A DNA stretch of 64,000 nucleotides. Origin: Wenjunlia vitaminophila DSM 41686 (GTDB lineage: Bacteria > Actinomycetota > Actinomycetes > Streptomycetales > Streptomycetaceae). How positions within the stretch are numbered: the first letter of the stretch is position 1; each line of letters starts with the position of its first letter. The notes beneath the pieces are model-generated. The model saw only the letters and a list, made by a program, of their open reading frames with translations. It had not been told where the DNA came from and made no database searches. Where the stretch lies: NCBI RefSeq assembly GCF_000380165.1, contig NZ_KB904634.1, positions 255,051-319,050 on the forward strand, in the 5' to 3' direction. The translations under genes were made by a program, and so were the position numbers. Of the stretch, positions 51,281 to 59,268 are shown one piece after another.

Positions 51281-53376
51281 GCCGGCCCCCACAGGTCCGG
51301 CAGGTCCAGGGCGGCCTCGCAGGCGTACAGCAGCAGACCGGCGGACCACGCGTGGGAGAGGGTGAGCAACATCCCCTTGGCCTGGAAGCAGGCGGTCTGG
51401 TAGTAGCGTTCGCTGACCATGCCCCGGTAGGCGTCGAAGTCGCCGTCCTCGCGGGCGACGAACTGCCGGAAGCAGTCGAGGTTCTCCCGGGTGGAGCGCA
51501 GGTAGTAGTCGTCCCCGGTGCGGCGGGCGAGGCGGGCCATCTCCGGCAGGCAGACCAGGCCGTAGGCGTGCAGGTGCTGGTTGGACGGCGACGCCTGGTC
51601 CCCGCCGCGGGTGCGGAAGCCGTAGCGGCCCAGCATGGTGCGCGGGGAGAACGCCACGTCGTAGGTGTAGCGGAAGGTCAACATCCAGTCGGCGCTGCGG
51701 CGGGCGAGATCCAGCCACAGCTCCGGGTCGGCCGCGGCCCCCGCGGTGCCGTGGGTCACCCCCGGCGCGGTCGGGTCCGTGGGGTCGTCAGCCTCGAGCA
51801 GTGCCGTGTACGCCATGACAGCGATGTACCCGTCCTCGGAGGTTGGTGCGAGGTCCACGTCCTCGGGCGCGCCGCACAGGAACTCGGCGTGCACGTCGGG
51901 GGCGTAGCCGCGTCCGGCGCGCCGGGCGGCGTGCAACAGCGTGGGGTCGCCGAACTCCCGGGCCGCTTCCACCAGGGCGGGGACCCAGGTGAGCCCGGCG
52001 GCGCCGGCCCTGGAGAGCACCTGTCCCGTCCGGCAGTGGTAGGCCGAGCCGAGGTTGCCCGCGGTGTCCTGGGCGGTGAGGGCCACCGCCAGGTTGCTCC
52101 GGACCGCGTGCTCCCACGTGGGGTGGTCGGTGCCGTGCCGCCGCTCCTCGACCAGGGCGCGCAGCAGGAACAGGGTGGCCTCGGCCAGCGTGCGGGCGTG
52201 CAGCCGGTGCGGATCGGGGGTCCAGCCCACGGTCCACCCGCGGGACGCCGTCCACTGGCCCCAGAAGGTGCCCGCCGGGGTGAGGTTCTCGGCTATGTGG
52301 TCCAGGACCCCGGTGGCCGCCGCACGGTAGTCGGCACGGCCGGTGCGGCGGGCGTGCCGCAGCAACGCGTGGGCGTGGGGGGTCCCGCTGACCCATCCCA
52401 CGTGCATGGCCTGCCGGTCGCCGCGCTCCCCCAGTGCCTCCCGGTCGAACGCCGCGGTCTCCAGCAGCACCGGCGGGTCGGGCCGGTAGTGCCAGCGGTA
52501 CAGCCCCCAGGCGGTGAGGTCCGCCGCCTCGGGAACGTCCACCCAGGCGGCGGGGGCACGGTCCGCGGCGAGGCGCCGGTGCACCGCGCGCAGCACCGCC
52601 GCGTAGGCGTGCGGGTCCGCGTCGAGCAGGTGCACCCGGAAACTGACGGTCCGCCGCTCCTGCGGCTGCCACCGGTGCAACGGGACCTCCGCGGGCAGGG
52701 GGTCGGCCGAGCCGTGGTAGACGACGGGCTCCTCACGGTACGGGAAGTGCAGGCGCAGCGCCGGACGGGACTCCGGCCCCAGGGACAGCCCCACCCCGGA
52801 GAGCCCCAGCGGGCTGTCCTCCCCGGTCTCCAGCGCTGCGCCGCCGTGCCGGTCCCGGGCGAAGACGGCCGGTGTGGCACAGCGGTCGGCGCGGAACGCC
52901 CAGGTGTCGGCGACCATCCCCGCGGGGTCCGAGGTGCCGGGGGCGAACCGGGGGAACCGGCGCTGGCAGTCGGGGAGGCGGTTCTGGCCGTAGAACAGGC
53001 CGGGCACCAACCAGCCGGGGTCAGCGGTGGGGCCGAGGAGCAGTTCCACCCGGAGTCCGGCGCGGGCCGCGGTCGCCGCGGTGCGGGTGACGGTGAGGGT
53101 GACGGTGTGGCTGACGGGCCCCGCACCGGGAGCGGGAGGGGTGGCGCCGGGGTCGTCGGCCGGTCCGTCGGTCGGTGTCGGCGGGGACACCACGGCCTCG
53201 GCCGAGAATCCGGCGGCGGCACCGGTGAGCACCTGTCCGCCCCCGGGGGTCGCTGTCCGCCCGCGCACCGCGACGGGCGCGGCGACGCCCCGCTCGTCAG
53301 TGATCGCGACCAGGTAGGGCAGCTCCACCAGCCCGCCGCGGTGCTCGGTGCGCAGCAGCATCGGGTGTCCCGTCAC
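51277..53376 (-). CDS. Unrecognised 699-residue protein, probable alpha/alpha-barrel glycan enzyme
   Basis: I do not recognise the family. The N-terminal 250 residues are beta-rich (LVELPYLVAITDERGVAAPV, VTLTVTRTAATAARAGLRVE) like a sugar-enzyme beta-sandwich. Residues about 290-690 have repeating helical pairs with aromatic residues (GLYRWHYRPDPPVLLETAAF, GTFWGQWTASRGWTVGWTPD, SERYYQTACFQAKGMLLTLS), typical of an (alpha/alpha)6 barrel of glycoside hydrolases or lyases. Acidic residues such as FWGQW and LGSAYHCRTG surroundings could hold catalytic groups. No signal peptide. It overlaps both neighbours by four bases, so it is made with GH38 and the FGGY kinase. A role in intracellular processing of the same glycan is inferred. 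Confidence 0.6.
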   Translation of the reverse strand: MTGHPMLLRTEHRGGLVELPYLVAITDERGVAAPVAVRGRTATPGGGQVLTGAAAGFSAEAVVSPPTPTDGPADDPGATPPAPGAGPVSHTVTLTVTRTAATAARAGLRVELLLGPTADPGWLVPGLFYGQNRLPDCQRRFPRFAPGTSDPAGMVADTWAFRADRCATPAVFARDRHGGAALETGEDSPLGLSGVGLSLGPESRPALRLHFPYREEPVVYHGSADPLPAEVPLHRWQPQERRTVSFRVHLLDADPHAYAAVLRAVHRRLAADRAPAAWVDVPEAADLTAWGLYRWHYRPDPPVLLETAAFDREALGERGDRQAMHVGWVSGTPHAHALLRHARRTGRADYRAAATGVLDHIAENLTPAGTFWGQWTASRGWTVGWTPDPHRLHARTLAEATLFLLRALVEERRHGTDHPTWEHAVRSNLAVALTAQDTAGNLGSAYHCRTGQVLSRAGAAGLTWVPALVEAAREFGDPTLLHAARRAGRGYAPDVHAEFLCGAPEDVDLAPTSEDGYIAVMAYTALLEADDPTDPTAPGVTHGTAGAAADPELWLDLARRSADWMLTFRYTYDVAFSPRTMLGRYGFRTRGGDQASPSNQHLHAYGLVCLPEMARLARRTGDDYYLRSTRENLDCFRQFVAREDGDFDAYRGMVSERYYQTACFQAKGMLLTLSHAWSAGLLLYACEAALDLPDLWGPA

Positions 53377-55922
53377 CGCGCCGCGGCGGGGAGGTCGTCG
53401 GTGGTGACCTGTGTCCTGGGGAACTCCAACAGGTCCGTCTCCACCACCGGCTCGCCGGGGTCGACCGGTATCCGGAAGGTCCTGATCTGCGCCGGGCCGA
53501 ACTCGGCCCGGATCTCCCGGTCGAGCAGCGGCAGCCGGATGGTGGCCGTCCCGCCCCGTCCCGCGGTCTCCACCGCCCGCACGATCAGCGCGCCGGTGCC
53601 GTCCTCGTCGCCCTTGACCACGCTGACCACCACCGACTCCCCGTCCACCGCCACGAAACCGCGTCGGCCCGGCAGCGGCCCCGGGTGGTAGCTCTCGAGC
53701 AGGGCGAACGGCGGCTGGTTGAGCTGCGCCGCGAGCCGCACCGTGCCCGCGTCCCGCCAGTCACCCGCGTGCGGCAGCAGTCGGTAGCGGAAGGTCTGCC
53801 GCCCCTGGTCCAGGTACTCGTAGACGCCGTCCTCGTCGAGCTCCCGGGGTTCGTGCCAGGCGTAGGCGGGGCTGCGCAGCACGGTCATGCCGATCTCGCC
53901 GCGGACCGCGTCGTGCCCGTACTTGCCGTCGTTGAGCACCGAAAGGCCGGCCCGACGGCCGTCCGGCAGGGCGCCGGAGACGTCCACCCACGCCTGGGCG
54001 GACTCCTCGGTTCCGTCGGCGGGTCGGGTGATCTGCCCGTAGGGGATCTCGAAGCTGGCGGCGTCTGTGTCGAGGGCGGTGGGGAAGCGGAACTTCAGCA
54101 GCCGCAGCTTCTCGTGCCAGTCGACCACGGCGCGCACCTCGAGGTGCCGGGCCCCCGCGGACAGCACCAGTTCCTCGGCGAGGGTGGACCGCTGGTACTC
54201 GCTGTCCACCCGCAGGACCGCGCGCACCGGGCCGCTCTCCACCAGGCGCACCCTGGTGCAGTGGAACGCGCCGATCTCCTTGTCGTAGGCGGAGACCCGG
54301 TGGCCCCAGGTGTCCGAGGGGTCGTCCACCACCACGGCGTGCGGGCGGGGTTCGGCGGGGAGCAGTTCGTTCCCGTGGTCCTTGTCGTACAGCCGCCGCA
54401 GCCAGCCGGTGGCGGGGTCCACCTCGACCAGCAGGTGCTCGTTCTCCAGGGTGGTCGCGGTGGCGCGGACCGGCCCGGGCGCCGGGTCGGCGCTGACGAG
54501 GCGGTCCGCGGTGCGGGTGCCGGGCAGCACCCGGTAGACGCGGTATCCCAGTGGCGGCACCTCGGCGCGGAAGGCGAGCCGCCCGCGGCTGCTGCTCATG
54601 GTGGCGTGGGACCGGGTGGGCTGGACCGGCACCTCGGTGCCCTCGTCGTCGAGCAGCCTTGCGCGGACGCCCCCCGGGTACCCGGTGAACTCGAACTCGA
54701 CGTCCTCCACCAGGGTCCACGGGTGCGGGTTGAACACCACCAGCGGGTACAGGTCGGGTTCGGCCGGGATGTCGATGAGACGACTGACCGACTGGACGGC
54801 GCGGTTGAACACGGTGGCGGCCACGGAGCTGGCGTGGCCGTACTGGTCGCGGCTGTCCTCGTAGGCCGGGGCGATCGAGGTGCCGGCGAGGACGTCGTGG
54901 AACTGGTTGAACAGCACCAGTTTCCACGCCTCGGTCAGCTCGGCGAGCGGGTACGGCACCCCGGCCACCACCTGGGCGACCGAGGCCCACTTCTCGGCGC
55001 GCTGCAACAGGTTCTCGGCGCGGCGGTTCCACTGCTTGACGCCGGAGTGGGCCGAGTAGCAGCCCACGGCGTGGTGTTGGAGTTCACCGGCGTGCACCGG
55101 CGTGCCCGGCCGGTTCCGCACCGCGTCGAAGAACGCCTCGGGGTGGCTGAGCCGCAGCCTCGGGAGCCCACCGAGGTCGTCGAGCCGGCGGATGCTGTCC
55201 AGGTTGGCCCTGGTGGGTCCGCCGCCGTGGTTCCCCACCCCGTACATGATCAGCAGTTCGGGCTCGTCCGGAGGTACCAGCGCCAACGACTTGTCGATGT
55301 GGTGACCGATGTCCTGACCGGGTGAGCCGTACTCGTTGGGTATGCGGTACGCCAGCACCCGGGAGCCGTCCGCGGACTCCCACCAGAAGTACTGGTTGGG
55401 CAGGGCCAGCTCGTGCGGCCCCGGGCGCAGGAAGAGGTAGGAGTCGATGCCGCTGAGACGCAGGAGCTGCGGCAGCGCCGCGTTGTGCCCGAACGGGTCC
55501 ACGTTGCAGCCCACGGTGGCGATGGCGCCGAACCTGTCCAGCAGGTAACGCTGCCCGTACAGCGCCTGCCGGACGAACGCCTCGCCGCCGGGCGTGTTGC
55601 AGTCCGGCTCGACCCACCAGCCGCCGACGATCTTCCAGCGCCCCTCGGCGACCCGCGCGCGGATCGCGGTGAACAACTCGGGGTCGTTCTCCTCCACCCA
55701 CGCCAGGTACAGCACCGAGTCACAGGTGAAGACGAAGTCGGGGTACTCCTCCATGCGGTCGATCGCGGACCGGAAGGTCGCCCGGACCTCCTGGTAGCCC
55801 TCGGGCCACTGCCACAGCCACACCGGGTCGATGTGGGCGTTGCCCACCATGTGCGCGGTGCGCCGGTGGGGGCGCACGGGTGTCCCCGGTGCGGCGGTCG
55901 GGGGGAGCGCGGGATCGTTCAC
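53373..55922 (-). CDS. GH38 alpha-mannosidase
   Basis: 849 residues, full GH38 length. The zinc ligands are His30 and Asp32 in VGNAHIDPVWLWQW; the nucleophile Asp142 lies in GCNVDPFGHNAAL; another zinc His lies in LFNQFHDVLAGTSI. After the alpha/beta barrel come the three-helix bundle (about 290-390) and the beta-sandwich C-terminal domains. It removes alpha-mannosyl residues with retention. GTG 55922 is chosen as the first start after the SIS stop at 55972; its ribosome site is weak and the start uncertain. No signal peptide, so the substrate is imported. It overlaps the next gene by four bases. Confidence 0.92.
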   Translation of the reverse strand: MNDPALPPTAAPGTPVRPHRRTAHMVGNAHIDPVWLWQWPEGYQEVRATFRSAIDRMEEYPDFVFTCDSVLYLAWVEENDPELFTAIRARVAEGRWKIVGGWWVEPDCNTPGGEAFVRQALYGQRYLLDRFGAIATVGCNVDPFGHNAALPQLLRLSGIDSYLFLRPGPHELALPNQYFWWESADGSRVLAYRIPNEYGSPGQDIGHHIDKSLALVPPDEPELLIMYGVGNHGGGPTRANLDSIRRLDDLGGLPRLRLSHPEAFFDAVRNRPGTPVHAGELQHHAVGCYSAHSGVKQWNRRAENLLQRAEKWASVAQVVAGVPYPLAELTEAWKLVLFNQFHDVLAGTSIAPAYEDSRDQYGHASSVAATVFNRAVQSVSRLIDIPAEPDLYPLVVFNPHPWTLVEDVEFEFTGYPGGVRARLLDDEGTEVPVQPTRSHATMSSSRGRLAFRAEVPPLGYRVYRVLPGTRTADRLVSADPAPGPVRATATTLENEHLLVEVDPATGWLRRLYDKDHGNELLPAEPRPHAVVVDDPSDTWGHRVSAYDKEIGAFHCTRVRLVESGPVRAVLRVDSEYQRSTLAEELVLSAGARHLEVRAVVDWHEKLRLLKFRFPTALDTDAASFEIPYGQITRPADGTEESAQAWVDVSGALPDGRRAGLSVLNDGKYGHDAVRGEIGMTVLRSPAYAWHEPRELDEDGVYEYLDQGRQTFRYRLLPHAGDWRDAGTVRLAAQLNQPPFALLESYHPGPLPGRRGFVAVDGESVVVSVVKGDEDGTGALIVRAVETAGRGGTATIRLPLLDREIRAEFGPAQIRTFRIPVDPGEPVVETDLLEFPRTQVTTDDLPAAAR

Positions 55923-55971
55923 GGTGGGGTCCAGGGGCTGGGGGACGGGTGGCGTCCGGGGCGTGGGTGGG

Positions 55972-56688
55972 TCAGGAGGAGGTGGTGCGGGCACGGCTGG
56001 GTCCTGCGTCCGGGGCGGGGTGGGCCCGGGTGACGGCGGGCGGCCCTTCGCAGCGGCCCTCGTGGGGGGTCCGGCCGGGGGGCGGTCCCTGCGCTGGGGC
56101 GGCGTCGGCCGGTGCCTGCTCGGCGGCCCAGGCGTCCACCTGCTCGCTGAGCAGGTGCAGCAGGAGCAGGTGCATCTCCTGGACCCGGGCGGTGGTGCGG
56201 GACGGGACCACCAGCGCCAGGTCGGCGTGGGCCGCGGCGGGGCCGCCGTCCCCGTCACCACCGCCGAACAGCACGGTGAAGGCACCCTGTTCGCGGGCGG
56301 CGCGCAGTCCGCGCACCACGTTCTCGGAACGGCCGGAGGTGGTGAACGCGATGACCATGTCGCCCGGCCCGGCGAACGCCCTCACCTGGCGGGAGAACAG
56401 GTCCTGGAAGGCGTAGTCGTTGCCGATGCAGGTGGCCACGGAGGGGTCCACGGTCAGCGCCAGGGCCGGGAGCGGGCGGCGCTCCCGCAGGTAGCGGCCG
56501 ACCAGTTCGGCGGCGAGGTGCTGGGCGTCGGCCGCGCTGCCACCGTTGCCGAACGTGTAGAGCCGGCCCCCCGACTCGTACACCCCGATCAGGCGCCGGA
56601 CGGCCAGGTCCAGTGCGGGCAGCAGGGGCTCGACCCGACGGGCCAGGTCCAGGTGGTCCGCGAGCTGGGCCCGTGGGTCCTCAGCCAT
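55972..56688 (-). CDS. SIS-domain sugar isomerase, GmhA-like
   Basis: 238 residues. The SIS core (about 30-185) has LYTFGNGGSAADAQHLAAEL (phosphosugar loop), PALALTVDPSVATCIGNDYA and MVIAFTTSGRSENVVRGLRA, typical of D-sedoheptulose-7-phosphate isomerase-like proteins. The last 45 residues are a disordered Pro/Gly/Arg tail. In this operon it would isomerise a phosphorylated sugar made by the kinases rather than build heptose LPS, which actinomycetes lack. It overlaps the ROK kinase stop by eight bases. Confidence 0.85.
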   Translation of the reverse strand: MAEDPRAQLADHLDLARRVEPLLPALDLAVRRLIGVYESGGRLYTFGNGGSAADAQHLAAELVGRYLRERRPLPALALTVDPSVATCIGNDYAFQDLFSRQVRAFAGPGDMVIAFTTSGRSENVVRGLRAAREQGAFTVLFGGGDGDGGPAAAHADLALVVPSRTTARVQEMHLLLLHLLSEQVDAWAAEQAPADAAPAQGPPPGRTPHEGRCEGPPAVTRAHPAPDAGPSRARTTSS

Positions 56689-57769
56689 GCGTGGGGTTCC
56701 CTTCGGACGGTTCGGGGGTGGGGGCCGCCGGGGGTACCGGGGCCGCGGTGGGGTGCGGCCCGACCGGGGCGCGTTCGAAGGCGACGGCCGCCGCGCCCAC
56801 CACCCCGACGTGGTCACCGGTGTGCGCGGCGACGACGCTGGCCGCGGCGGCGGCCGGGCCCATCGCCTGCTCGCGCACCGTGCGTCGCACCGGGGCGAGC
56901 AGCCGCTCGCCGGCCCGCGTGACTCCCCCGCCGAGCACGACGAGTTCGGGTTCGAAGAGGTTCACCAGGGAGGTGACGCCGCAGGCCAACGCGTCGGTGG
57001 TGGCCGCCCACACCTCGCCGGCGACCCCGTCGCCCGCTGCGGCCTCGCGCGCCACGTCCCTGGCGGTGAGCGGGGAGTACCGGGCGAGGGCGGTGGCGCG
57101 GCCGGCGGCCAGCGCCTCGGCCACGGCCTCCTGGGCCCGTTCCGCGATGGAGGTGCCGGAGGCGTACGCCTCCAGGCAACCGCGCCGGCCGCAGCTCCGG
57201 CAGGGCCGGCCGTCTCGTTCGACGGTGACGTGCCCCAGCTCACCACCGTTGCCCGCGGCGCCCCGGTAGACGCGGCCGTCGATGACCACCCCGCCCCCCA
57301 CCCCGGTGGAGATGGTGAGGTAGATCATGTGTCGGGTGCCCCGCCCCGCACCGAAGCGGTGTTCGCCCGCGGCGGCCGCGGTGGCGTCGTTCTCCAGCAC
57401 CGTGGGCAGGCCGTACTCCCGCTCGGCGAGCCTGACCACCGGCACCTCCCACCAGCCCGGCAGGTGGGGCGGACCCAGCAGCACTCCGGCGGAGCAGTCC
57501 AACGGTCCCCCACAACCGATGCCCACCGCACCGATCCGTTCCGGGGCGACACCGGACTCCTCGATCGCCCTGCGGCCGAGGGCGAAGAGACGGTCGAGCA
57601 CGGCGCTCACCCCCTGCCGCACCAGGGTGGGGGTCACCAGGAACGAGTGCACCTGGCCGTTCCGGCCGACGACCCCGGCCGCCAGCTTGGTGCCGCCGAT
57701 GTCGAGCCCCAGGACGGCGTGGCCGCTGCGGTCCGCTCGTTCCGCCGGGACGCGGGTGTTCTCCGCCAC
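56681..57769 (-). CDS. ROK-family sugar kinase
   Basis: 362 residues. VLGLDIGGTKLAAGVV (phosphate loop), VGIGCGGPLDCSAGV, LENDATAAAAGEHRFG (catalytic Asp), MIYLTISTGVGGGVVIDG and the zinc motif CRSCGRRGCLEAYASG show an active ROK kinase, probably glucokinase- or mannokinase-like. There is no DNA-binding domain. GTG 57769 follows GGAAGG. It is the first gene of the operon, 139 bp behind the palindromic operator at 57908-57925, and would phosphorylate the monosaccharide released by GH38 or GH1. Confidence 0.9.
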   Translation of the reverse strand: MAENTRVPAERADRSGHAVLGLDIGGTKLAAGVVGRNGQVHSFLVTPTLVRQGVSAVLDRLFALGRRAIEESGVAPERIGAVGIGCGGPLDCSAGVLLGPPHLPGWWEVPVVRLAEREYGLPTVLENDATAAAAGEHRFGAGRGTRHMIYLTISTGVGGGVVIDGRVYRGAAGNGGELGHVTVERDGRPCRSCGRRGCLEAYASGTSIAERAQEAVAEALAAGRATALARYSPLTARDVAREAAAGDGVAGEVWAATTDALACGVTSLVNLFEPELVVLGGGVTRAGERLLAPVRRTVREQAMGPAAAAASVVAAHTGDHVGVVGAAAVAFERAPVGPHPTAAPVPPAAPTPEPSEGNPTHG

Positions 57770-57907
57770 TGGACCTTCCGGTTCGGTCGTCGCCTCGGGC
57801 CCGCCGCAGGGCGCCACGGCCCCTCACGTGCGGCGGGTTCCGCCACACCGCCCGGCGCCGGCCCCTCGGTGGCCGCCCCCGGACGGGTGTCGTCAACGAT
57901 ATGACAT

Positions 57908-57925
57908 CGTTCCCATGTGGGAACG
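57908..57925. promoter_or_regulatory. Sugar-locus operator, copy 1
   Basis: CGTTCCCATGTGGGAACG is an 18-bp palindrome with one central mismatch (T/G). The surrounding bases CATCGTTCCCA / GTAACCAC are the same at the second site (63878-63895). On the minus strand TTACGT and, 19 bases on, CATATC could be -35 and -10, placing the operator between them. A LacI-type repressor is the likely reader. Confidence 0.75.
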
Positions 57926-58223
57926 TAACCACATACCGGAGGCGCGTCAACACCCCACGGCGATCCCGTCGGTTCCCGGCCGCGAGGGAGCTCCGACGCG
58001 ACGGCCCCGGGAGTCCGCCCGGCCCGACGCGGGAGGACACGAAGCGGTGGCCGCCCACCGGGCGACGGAGTGTCGCGGACCACGCCTCGACCACGACTGC
58101 CACACTGGCCAACGCCATGCGTGGGATGTTTCGGGTATTCCATCCCAAACACGCTTCAACCGCCGTGACGTGCCCCAACCCACATGACCTGGTCCAACGA
58201 AAGAGACAAAGAGGGAGAGCAGG
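57926..58223. other. Intergenic region with inverted repeat before the small secreted protein
   Basis: 298 bases without a gene. TGGGATG (58122-58128) and CATCCCA (58141-58147) form a perfect 7-bp inverted repeat with a 12-base spacer, 77 bp before the start of the small secreted protein gene. It may be a regulatory site or part of its leader. Confidence 0.4.
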
Positions 58224-58577
58224 ATGAAGGCTCTTGCCCACGTGGCCGCGGCGACCGGGGCAACCCTGGTCGTGGGCCTGTTGGCTGCCGCGCCCGCTTC
58301 GGCCGCCCCGACCCGCCCGGCGGCGCGGTGCCCGGCGAATCTCCACGCCTCCACCACGGGCGGCAAGGCGGAGTGGACGGTGCGCTGCTCCAGCGGGCGG
58401 GTCCAGGTCCGCGGGTGGGTGCGGGACACCATGCCCGACGGCAGGTGCGCCCGCATCAAGGCGTTCCTCGGGCACTCCGGCCGACGTGACGCCAAGGCCT
58501 GTTCGTACAACACGACGACGAGGTTCAACTGGTCCGGCCCCGGCACCGAGGCACGGGTGTACCTGTACGTCGCCTAA
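58224..58577 (+). CDS. Small secreted protein with four cysteines
   Basis: 117 residues, unrecognised. Residues 1-28 are a Sec signal peptide (MKALAHVAAATG, hydrophobic core to LLAAAPASA). The mature 89 residues contain Cys36, Cys55, Cys75 and Cys93, enough for two disulfides, and a beta-rich pattern (KAEWTVRCSSGRVQVRGWVR, TRFNWSGPGTEARVYLYVA). ATG 58224 follows GGGAGAGCAGG. It is divergent from the GH38 operon and opposite in direction to the whole sugar locus. It resembles small exported actinomycete proteins of unknown role. Confidence 0.75.
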   Translation: MKALAHVAAATGATLVVGLLAAAPASAAPTRPAARCPANLHASTTGGKAEWTVRCSSGRVQVRGWVRDTMPDGRCARIKAFLGHSGRRDAKACSYNTTTRFNWSGPGTEARVYLYVA

Positions 58578-58585
58578 CGTGCCCG

Positions 58586-59149
58586 TTGCCGTTCGGCACC
58601 GCGGTGCCGGGCCAAGCGCCGGCAGCGGCCCCGCGGGCGGAGGCGACGGTTCGTCGCCCGGCGCTGGCCGGGCGACGGGTCCGGGGCGTCGGCCGGCTAC
58701 CCCCGCACCCAGCGGGCAGGGCGGCGGTCACCGCCGACACCGCCGACCGCAACCTCCAGCAGTCCACGCACCTCACCGTGGACGCCGCCACCCGGGCCGC
58801 CCTCGACTCCGCCGAGAAGGACAACCAGCGGGTCTCCGTGGCCGTCGTCGACCGCAACGGGAACACCCTCGTCACCCTGCGCGGCAACGGGGCGGGCCCG
58901 CAGTCGTACCCGTCCGCGGAGGAGAAGGCATTCACCGCTGTGTCCTGGAACGCACCCACCTCGGAACTGGTCAAGCGCCTGGAGCAGAACCCGACCTCGA
59001 AGGACATCCCCGGCACCCTGTTCCTGGCGGGCGGCGTGCCGGTTTCCGCCAAGGGTGCCCCGGTCGCCGGTATCGGCGTGGCCGGTGCGCCCAGCGGCGA
59101 CCTGGACGAGAAGTACGCCGAGGCGGGTGTCGCCGCCCTGGTCGGATAG
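58586..59149 (+). CDS. HbpS/GlcG-like heme-binding family protein, atypical N-terminus
   Basis: 187 residues from a TTG at 58586; family similarity begins only near residue 50. NLQQSTHLTVDAATRAALDS, QRVSVAVVDRNGNTLVTLRG, YPSAEEKAFTAVSWNAPTSE, IPGTLFLAGGVPVSAKGAPV and GIGVAGAPSGDLDEKYAEAG are textbook HbpS/GlcG segments. HbpS is normally exported, but the first 45 residues here are Arg/Pro/Ala-rich with no hydrophobic core and no better start is seen. It may be a 5'-damaged gene, translated from an internal start or coupled to the gene ending 8 bp upstream. Confidence 0.75.
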   Translation: MPFGTAVPGQAPAAAPRAEATVRRPALAGRRVRGVGRLPPHPAGRAAVTADTADRNLQQSTHLTVDAATRAALDSAEKDNQRVSVAVVDRNGNTLVTLRGNGAGPQSYPSAEEKAFTAVSWNAPTSELVKRLEQNPTSKDIPGTLFLAGGVPVSAKGAPVAGIGVAGAPSGDLDEKYAEAGVAALVG

Positions 59150-59170
59150 GGCGTCCAGCCGCCGGGCACG

Positions 59171-59206
59171 GTGACGCGCCGCCAGCCCCGACCGGGACGG
59201 CGTCAC
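59171..59206. terminator. Hairpin between convergent genes
   Basis: GTGACGC (59171-59177) pairs with GCGTCAC (59200-59206), followed by GCCTTTC on the plus strand. It lies 22 bp after the HbpS-like stop and 63 bp before the end of the FAD-oxidoreductase gene. Confidence 0.5.
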
Positions 59207-59268
59207 GCCTTTCGAAGCACGCCGGGTCCCGTGGGACCGGGGGTCGAGGCGCGTCCCGGCCGCAGGGG

